A model generated the notes under the pieces. It was not told the origin of the DNA, searched no databases, and worked only from the letters and a program-made list of their open reading frames with translations. 64,000 nt of DNA, taken from contig CM059583.1 of the NCBI GenBank assembly GCA_030407085.1, forward strand, positions 80,810,001-80,874,000. Direction: 5' to 3'. This DNA is from Trichopria drosophilae (lineage: Eukaryota; Arthropoda; Insecta; Hymenoptera; Diapriidae). Shown one piece after another: positions 56,344 through 64,000 of this stretch (its first letter is position 1; each line of letters opens with the position of its first letter). Both the position numbers and the translations under genes were made by a program.

Positions 56344-57588
56344 TTAACCCAATAACGCCTAAATGCACAGACAATTTACACCAACTTCAACGCTTATTTC
56401 CAATACGAAATAAACTTCGGAAAAAACCATTTTCGAGGTCGCTCTTTCGAGTGATGAAGAGAAAATTGTAAAAAATTCAAAATTTATCTATGATTTTGTA
56501 ACACGGCAAATAGCGTGTTAGTGTGCGTGAGTGTACACATGTATGAGAGTCCGCGGAAATCGCGAGAAGCGCACGTCTGCTCCACAGGCGATTCCGAAGA
56601 AGCGACCGGTATTTAATTCTAATGCGCGAAAGCGACTTATATGTTTCAGGTGGGATAGACAAGGAAGAAATTGACGATCGTTGGGACGAAATGGTAGCGA
56701 TCGCGCGAACCGCGAAAGAGAGAAAGTGAGCTCGCATAAGTGTCGAATGTTAAGAGAATACAGGTAGCCCAGTACATGTCGAATTTTTATTGATGGGGCA
56801 TCATGTCCTGTCATTGGTTGATCCGCGGCACGACACTCGATCCGCCGAAAAGTCTGCCCGGGTCTATGAGCAGACGTGTCCGAGCCGTCGTGGTATATTG
56901 TAGATCTCGATATTAAAATTGTCATAGCAAGGTCGGTTGAAGCGCGCGTCCCAGGATCGCCAAGCACGATTGTAGTTGGGAAAAACATCCCGATTGTTAC
57001 GAGGAATACCGGAGGCTGACGCCTGATTTGTACTGAACCCGCCTAGGAGGCTGTAGCCTGATTGTTGTAAGTAGGCAATTATTTTCTCTGCGAGATTTAT
57101 TTCGAAATAGTTTTCCGGATTTTTGGAAAACCGCACCGAAAGAGATCGCGCCGTTTTTTTTAAGCACGACGTTCACCAAGATAACCTCGCGATAGGGAAG
57201 TTGTTCCGATTTCGAAGCATGTTTTTTTAGAAGTGGCCGGTAAATAACGGTCCACGCGGAATCGCGGAAATTAGATTTAGATTCCGGTCGTTTCGCGGAG
57301 ATATAAATCGTTCATCGGACTATATTTTGTGTTTTCCTTTTCAATAAACCTTTGTTAGTTCATATAGATATCGTGTAACCTTTTTTTAAGAACCCAGCCC
57401 CTCTCCGCGGTCAATTCAAACGATTGTTCGAGTTGTTCAAGTGTTGAGCCGGTCGGCTAAAAAGTTCGGTTCCCGGGTTTCAGCTCAGAAGTTATAACGG
57501 GTGTGGTTGCAACCGAATACAGTTCGGTTGGATGTAATCATCGTTGTGAGAATCGCAGTTACAAAACATAAAAGTTCCGTTATAAAAT

Positions 57589-57606
57589 TGGCGCCACAAC
57601 GTAAAG
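57589..57606 (+). promoter_or_regulatory. Candidate primer-binding site
   Basis: TGGCGCCACAACGTAAAG starts four bases after the LTR end. It resembles the TGGCGCCCAACGTGGGG sites complementary to tRNA-Lys but has an extra A and a diverged tail, so the primer assignment is tentative. Confidence 0.55.
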
Positions 57607-57752
57607 GGCCGAAAAACGTGTAGAGTGGGTTCGGTTTGGAAAAATTTGAAAAAGTTCATATTCAAACTCCATTACTGTCATTCATTCAAAAGTCGCGTTT
57701 TCATATTTAAAATTTCATATATGTATGTCTAATATTCTTTCTTTCAGGCAGA

Positions 57753-58196
57753 TTGATTTTTCGATTCGAAGGGCGTAACGTAAACAAAGTATTCAAGAGT
57801 GTTTACGTGCGCAAGAGAGAACACGCCTTTCGGAGTGAGAAAGAATGTCAGTGCACGGGTGCGCTGCAGTTTGAACGTCGGGTAGATCCGGACGTGACCG
57901 AAAGTGCGCGAGACTCGGAGAGTGAGATCGCGCACGACAGAGAAAGGGATACGCGCGGAGTAGGGAATCGCCCGAGAGAAGGGGTACTCGGGAACGCAGA
58001 CGGAACGAGACCACGAGAGAGTCGTACGAGGTCGAGGCGCACGACAGTTAAGCTCGGGGAAATATATAGTCTGGGTGCGCGAGGAAATAAGCAATTTGGA
58101 TGCGTGCGTAGTAGCTCGGATTTTAGATTAAAATTTAAACAAATTCTGACGCGGATTCGTCGGTTGGATTATTTGGGATATAATAGAACTATTTAA
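57753..58196 (+). other. 147-codon frame in the leader of the deleted LTR element
   Basis: An Arg/Glu/Ser-rich frame without cysteine or known Gag motifs. It occupies the leader position where Gag might begin, but nothing identifies it. Possibly spurious. Confidence 0.25.
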
Positions 58197-59643
58197 ACTA
58201 TTTAGTGAAATATTTTTGGAGATTACTTGACATATGTTTATTTATTTTTTTTATTGAGAATTTGAATGTTATTATTTTTTTTTTATTTTTATTTATTTAT
58301 TTTATTATTAGTAAGAAAATTTATTTCATTGTGAAAAATTTTCAAATTTAATAATTTATTACAAAAACAAAATTTATTATGACCGATATTACGGAAGCGA
58401 GCGATCAGGAATGCAGTTACAAAACATAACAGTTCCGTTATAATTTTAGCATATATAATTAAAAAACAAGTTTTTTCAGGGCGCATTTCTTACAAATATT
58501 GAGATTTCGATACAATATCGTGCTTTGAATGAGCTAAAATATATTAAAAGCGTGCACTCGATAATTGTACTTAAAAGCTACACTGGTATATATATTGTAA
58601 ATTTTGCGATGTAAATCCAAAATGGCCACCGCAGAAACGAATTTCTATTTAAAATTTAACAATTTTTTTCTTCAAAACCATACACTTTAGAGAAAAATGT
58701 CTAAGGGCAATTTTGTTTTACAATGAGCCAAAGAATACCCTTAAATTTTTTCGAAATGTATTGTTACAATTTTAAATTTTCGAAAATTCGAAAAACCTAA
58801 ATTTTGCCAAATTTTAGTTGAAAAATCTAAAAAACATGTTAGGGCATTCTTCAACCAATTCTAAGACATTTTTCTTCTGTGCAAATTTTCTGTAAATTGT
58901 ATACTTTTGCAGACAAAAAAATACTAAACTTTTCTAGATATCTAGACCAATAATTTATTTTGTTGATGAATATAGTCTTTAGAGAAAATTTCCAGACAAC
59001 AAAAATATCTTAGAATTGGTTGAAGAATGCCCAAAAATCTTTTTAGATATTCAACTGACATTTTACAAAATTTAGGTTTTTCGAATTTTCGAAAAAAATT
59101 TTAAATTGTAACAATACATTTCGAAAAAATTCGAGGGTATTCTTCGACTCACTCTAAAACAAAATTGTCTTTAGAAATTTTTGCTAAAGTGTATGGTTTT
59201 GAAGAAAAAAAAGGTTAAATTTTAAATAGAAATTCGTTGCTGCGGTAGCCATTTTGAATTTAACATCGCAAAATTTAAAATATATACCAGTGTAGCTTTT
59301 AAGTACAACTATCGAGTGCACGCTTTTAATATATTTTAGCTCATTCAAAGCACGATATTATATCGAAAACTTTATATTTGTAAGAAATGCGCCCTGAAAA
59401 AAAAATTGGTTTTTATTAAATATGCTAAAATCTTTTTTTTTTTGCATAAGCATAATTATCAAAAATATGCTAAAATCATAGATAAATTTTGAATTTTTTA
59501 CAATTTTGTCTTCACCACTCGAAAGAGCGAGCCCGAAAATAGTAGAATCTGGTAAGTTTGATATTTTCGAAATTTATTTCTTACTGGAAATCAGCGTTGA
59601 AGTTGGTGTAAATTTTCTGTGCCTTTGGGCGTTAATGGGTTAA

Positions 59644-60240
59644 ATAAAATAGAGTTTTATAACTTTTTTTTGTAATATTTTTTCACGCCAAAATGTCAGG
59701 AGGCTATATAATGCAAATGAATTATCCAAAAATGTTGTATATAATAAGATAATTTATATAAACACCGTTAAACATTAATTATACTTTCTCATTATAATAC
59801 ACTTTATAAAAACATTTACATACATTGGTATAAAGACAAAAATGATATACAATTGTATATAATTATATGCGGTTAAAAATTTTTCCATCATTAACAATAA
59901 GAATAAACTTAATGCAATCGTGCAAACAAAATGTGGCCCTAAACCTTTCAGCTGGCTTTAAAGGTGGGAAACAGGTTGAGACACAACAATCCGATTGTTC
60001 GTGTCTCCCTCCTACTACGTGTTCGGATATATGCGCTTTTCCTATTGGACAGCCCCCATCAATTTAGGAGAGCGCCCGAACGAATTTCGTGCGGCAGCGG
60101 TCCGAAAAATCGTTTCGTAAAGTGCCGTTTTTCAGAGCCTTCTCGACCAATTCGTACCGAAGCCGAACGAGTGTACTTTCCGTGTACATACTGTTGAAGT
60201 TGTATGTTTCTAAACAACATCAAACAACACACACATAGAC
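59644..60240. other. Spacer without recognised gene
   Basis: AT-rich to 59920, then a moderately GC-rich stretch (59940-60200) with short overlapping frames and no motif. Confidence 0.45.
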
Positions 60241-60489
<249 letters not shown>

Positions 60490-60606
60490 GCTGGTACCCT
60501 CTTGATGGCAAAATATAAGCCCGTTCGAAACGGCGCCATGAACCCAAAACCATTAGATGGGCATACGTTTTCCATTTCTGTGTGGGAAAGATTACCCGTT
60601 CCCCTA

Positions 60607-62182
60607 CCCAGATAGCGAATCGTGAGTCTCACGATGTCCTCACATTTGAGATCCCATGTGTGAGTGCAGATATGCGTTCACATTGAGAGTTGAGCGTGAG
60701 AAATGTATTGCGCATGTGCAAAACATCTCCGTTCAGACGCATAACTGTGTTTTTAGTGATTCTCTCTTCCAACGCATTTTTTCCTATGATTGGCTGATAA
60801 TTTACCAATGGGCAATCAGCTCAGGTGAAAACTGGTGTGGGTTCGACCGGAATAGACTATGCATGATATCATCATCTACATACAGCCGTATGTAAAGATT
60901 TACCAAGTCACGCAGTGAGGACGCAATAAAAACAAAATACATATTTAGATTCTGTATTTATTACTATATTTATACTATGTTTATATACTTTAATTTTATA
61001 AATAAATAAATAAAAATATTTAATTGTTACAAATTATTTAAAACCACTATCCCTTTAAAATATATATTTTTCTTTATATAAAAAATAGGTGAAATTTGTT
61101 ACTTGTGGGTTTTCAGGGTCGCAGATCGTGATTCTGATAACGAATTAGTGATCAATGTATAACCAAATTCTCATAAACTAAGTTTCTACCGGATTCCTAA
61201 ACTACTGTTTAAAATTTTGTCTGCGATTTGAAATTTTGTAAAATCTGACCTCGGGTTCGTAATTTACGACGGAAAACTTCATAGAATTTTTTTTTAGTTT
61301 TAACTCATGTAATGTAGTTAGAATTACAGGAATTTTGAAAAACGGTTAAATGCAGGTTGCATTTTATTATATCATCAGTATTCCTGTTAATAACAATTTT
61401 AAAGGCTTCACTACACTAACGACTATTCTATTATACATGGCATAAAGAATTTGGCTTTAGTGGCTACTAAGTCGACTCCGTTGATAACGTCACTGACTAA
61501 CCTAAAAAATGCAAATTAAGCAGAGAGTAGATAGATTTTCATGCCCAAATCTATTTTAAATCTACTTCACGAATTTTTTATGAATATATGAATAATTTCA
61601 GCTAAATCGGTTCAGAAACGGTCGAGAATTCGAGAGAATACATTTTTATAGTGGTCAAACAGAGCGCGGTGTTACCTTCGAATTTTATTCTTCTGGATTC
61701 TTGCTCATTTCTGAGCTGAAGTTGCTGAAATTCGACCAACATTCATAAAATAGCTTTAAAATAGCAATTCATTGTTAATTCTACCCAAAACATATATTGC
61801 TTAATGTAAATACGGCGTCAGTAAAAGCGAATTTGATGAAAATAGTTAGTCGGTATTTAGCTGTATTTTAAAAACGTAAAGAACTATTTTACAATTGTAC
61901 AAAATATATATTATTTACATATATGCCATATGGTTAAGCGAAATCCCTGTAAATACAATACTTCATTTTAAATTTGCCAGGCACTTTGGAAACAGCCAAT
62001 AAAAATCCACTGTTATTGCGCATGCGCTTATTTCACGTGAAAGTAAAAACGCACGTATGAGTGACAATGGTTAGCACATTTGAGGACTCAAATAGCACTC
62101 ACATAGCGTCTCACAAATGCGTTTTGGACTCATTTGTGAGTGTCATTGTGCATCCTATGTTAACTCACGTTGCTATCTGGGT
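60607..62182. mobile_element. MITE with CCCAGATAGC termini and TA target
   Basis: CCCAGATAGCGAATCGTGAG (60607) is mirrored at the right end by the complement of CCCAGATAGCAACGTGAG (ending 62182), with TA on both sides (60605-60606, 62183-62184). Subterminal regions at both ends are rich in TGTGAGTG and CTCACA words. About 1.58 kb, without a gene. Confidence 0.78.
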
Positions 62183-62221
62183 ATGAATGTACAAAATCAT
62201 CCCTCTATTCGACAAAAACCC

Positions 62222-63993
62222 CATGTTTTATTTATTTATTTATTTATATACGGGCATTTCTATCCTTTAAACATATAAACGCTTTTGCGCCAAAAAAGAA
62301 GAAATACAATAAAAGGATATATTTCTTATACTAGTAACTTTGCTTTGACTGAAGCTTAATTAGTTTACACATTAATTCATAATATCTAAGTAAATTATCC
62401 GCTGACAATATTCCACGATCGCTTAAGTCGTGGAACAGGAGAAAAGAATAAGTAATTACTTTTGAGGGTAGATTCCAAGATGGTACTGTAGGAAAATGTA
62501 TGCTTGTCTATGCGCGGGTTACCTTGTGAGCTAAGTTGTGTGCTTTGTGTACCATAGGTAAGGTAAGCCCATCCTTACTTTTATGGCTCTATTGCTATTT
62601 CGTGCGATAAAGTATAACAGTAGCTTCGTGATCGGCGCGGGTGGCGGCGTAATTGTTGTTACGATGTATTTAAGAACGCAGTGCCGAAAAAGGTGGGGAT
62701 GTCACGATGTAATTAGGCGCGTGTAAAATTCCTTACTTCTTCGTTTTGGAACATCGACCTGGACGGACGTACTCTTTTCGTCCCAAAGCTACGCTCTCCA
62801 ATTTCGAAAATTGAAATTACTAACTCGAACGGGAATTATTTGGACTTGAAGAGACTCATCGCCAATTTGTACTTAAAGAGACTCATCGCCGACGTTCTCC
62901 GCCAGGTGTTGGCGAAAATTGGTCGCAGGCTCCAGCGCTTAGACCGAGGGGTTCCTTGTGCCAGGACACTGGATGAAACTTGCCCCTCGGCAAGTTTTAC
63001 GGTAAATTCCGTCTGTCTGTTAAAGTTCTGGAATATACCATTCTAGTGCCTAAAGGCGTCGCTGACACCATCGTTCATTTTTTTTATGTTTTGGTGCAAC
63101 GTCAATGGAACGAGATCTCTCTTTATTTCATCGAAGAATATTTCATCACACCACTTCCGAGGTCATCATGGCATAGATGTTTGGACAAAGTCACAATGCT
63201 TCAATGATGTACTAGATGATGTTGGACAAATCCATTGTGGATCCAGCAGTAAATTAAGTGAAGTGTGTGAATCGACAAAAGACAGGTTAGATCGATCACG
63301 CGCGTCAAAAGTAGAAATATGCCGTATATTCTTTACTTAAATTTTTACGTATTATAATTAGGGCTAGTCATATATCTTCTAATTCGGCATCGCGAAGCTA
63401 CTGACGAAACAAAATTGTTTTAAGTTATCTGGTAACAAAAGTGTATTTAACATATTTCATTTGAGACATACAAATACAAAATAAAGGGCACATTACAGTA
63501 CGAGGATTACGAATAGAATATGGATTAGTTCTGTATGGAAATAATGGAGATAAAGTGGTATCCGATAAAGATGTTAAAATACGATACATAATCAAAACAT
63601 CACGATACGAATGTAGTGATTTTATAGTAGGGAACTTAAACTGAGTGGCAATGGCATTATAGCTCTGGTCGACTTGCGACATAGGATGTCCTGACTTAAA
63701 AGTAAGGAATCTGAGGGATTTTCGAAGTCCCCCTCTAGCATATTAATGTCTAATTGGGTATATGGAGACCAGATCGGAGACGCATAAGTTAAATGCGGTA
63801 ATACTAGTGAGCGTATCAGATACGAAATAGTATGAGGGTCTTTAAAGTCCGAAGTTGTCCTCCGTACAAACCCCAGCATCCTAAGCGCTTTTGTACGGCA
63901 ATAAGCTAAATGATCAGTGAAAGAAAAGTCTTCACGGACTACTACGCCAAGATCAGTGTGTTTGGTGACTCTAGTTAATTGCTTATCATTCAT
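62222..63993 (-). pseudogene. LINE 3' region: reverse transcriptase C-terminus, UTR and (TAAA)n tail
   Basis: Minus-strand fragment whose 5' part lies beyond the right edge. The frame from 63993 has TDLGVVVREDFSFTDHL, LRMLGFVRRTTSDF and LVLPHLTYASPIWSPY, the region after the RT palm in Jockey/CR1-group elements. Near 63680-63730 it shifts to a second frame (SYNAIATQFKFPTIKSLHSYRDVLIMYRIL) that ends at 63425. A (TAAA)n run at 62222-62248 (TTTA on the plus strand) could be its 3' tail. The stretch 62500-63340 shows no relation and may be an insertion or diverged UTR. Confidence 0.7.
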
Positions 63994-64000
63994 CTTATAT

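Larger units (their letters stand above)
56497..58442 (+). mobile_element. Deleted LTR retrotransposon with 4-bp target duplication
   Basis: Begins TGTAACACGGC (56497) and ends CCGTTATA (58442), flanked by ATTT on both sides (56493-56496, 58443-58446). The flanks rejoin the MITE arm exactly (GATTTTAGCATA, compare the other arm near 59475). A 5' LTR of about 1088 bp (56497-57584) ends CAGTTACAAAACATAAAAG...CCGTTATA, and the last about 35 bp of a second LTR, CAGTTACAAAACATAACAG...CCGTTATA, close the element. Most of the interior and of the 3' LTR is missing. The 4-bp duplication suggests Gypsy. Confidence 0.75.
56344..59643. mobile_element. Palindromic piggyBac-like MITE with TTAA target
   Basis: TTAA at 56344-56347 is followed by CCCAATAACGCCTAAATGC. 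The right end has the approximate complement (GGGCGTTAATGGG) before TTAA at 59640-59643. TTAA plus CCC termini follow the piggyBac rule. Long inverted arms pair 58480-58900 with 58960-59400 (AGTGCA/TGCACT and GCGATGTAAATCC-type blocks). An LTR element inserted at 56497 splits the left arm. Without it the MITE is about 1.35 kb. It is the same family as 41107-42653. Confidence 0.8.

Overview
This 64 kb window is AT-rich eukaryotic DNA made almost entirely of transposable elements and simple repeats. The mix of elements suggests an insect, possibly a hymenopteran: Jockey, R1- and R4-like LINEs, a Penelope-like element, piggyBac, hAT-like and Tc1 elements, LTR retrotransposons and a Maverick/Polinton remnant. 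The organism is inferred from this repertoire; no host gene, tRNA gene or other taxonomic marker was found.

Layout. 1-4.1 kb: a Jockey-type LINE (ORF2, + strand, poly-A tail) abuts an oppositely oriented Jockey ORF1. 5.7-6.5 kb: an 80-bp tandem array and part of a dispersed MITE. 6.7-12.5 kb: a three-level nest in which a TA-flanked TIR element holds an hAT-like foldback element (8-bp target duplication), which holds a piggyBac with an open transposase gene. 12.6-17.3 kb: a two-ORF LINE (- strand) with a few inactivating changes. 19.6-21.2 kb: a small MITE and a solo LTR with a perfect 5-bp duplication. 21.4-28.4 kb: a long-TIR DNA transposon whose DDE-like transposase gene is split by a 2.07 kb MITE carrying tandem arrays and a 5S-like fragment. 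29.0-34.2 kb: a MITE, then a nearly complete two-ORF LINE flanked on both sides by (CT)n. 34.2-40.9 kb: a broken Maverick/Polinton (DNA polymerase B and adenain-like protease remnants), invaded by an LTR retrotransposon with a tRNA-Leu primer-binding site and with a Tc1 pseudogene between the two fragments. 41.1-42.7 kb: a palindromic piggyBac-like MITE. 43.1-49.0 kb: an R1-like LINE pseudogene and an R4/Dong-like LINE next to a (TAA)n tract. 49.4-52.7 kb: a TIR element containing two head-to-head Penelope-like copies, one of them interrupted by an hAT-like MITE. 53.9-55.2 kb: a pyrimidine-biased region and an isolated TATA box. 56.3-59.6 kb: a second palindromic piggyBac-like MITE carrying a deleted LTR retrotransposon. 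60.2-64.0 kb: a (GT)n tract, another MITE and the 3' part of a LINE running off the right edge.

The genes do not form a pathway. They are selfish-element genes at different stages of decay, and the useful information is in the nesting order, the target-site duplications and what is still open: the piggyBac transposase, LINE ORF1 at 29.8 kb, and LINE ORF2s broken by one or a few changes. I found no clearly new cellular system. The most interesting items are the piggyBac gene with a probable 113-nt intron, the long-TIR transposon with an unfamiliar DDE-like transposase, the R4-like LINE with about 100-bp direct repeats at both ends, the Penelope pair with hammerhead-like motifs, and the (CT)n-flanked LINE.
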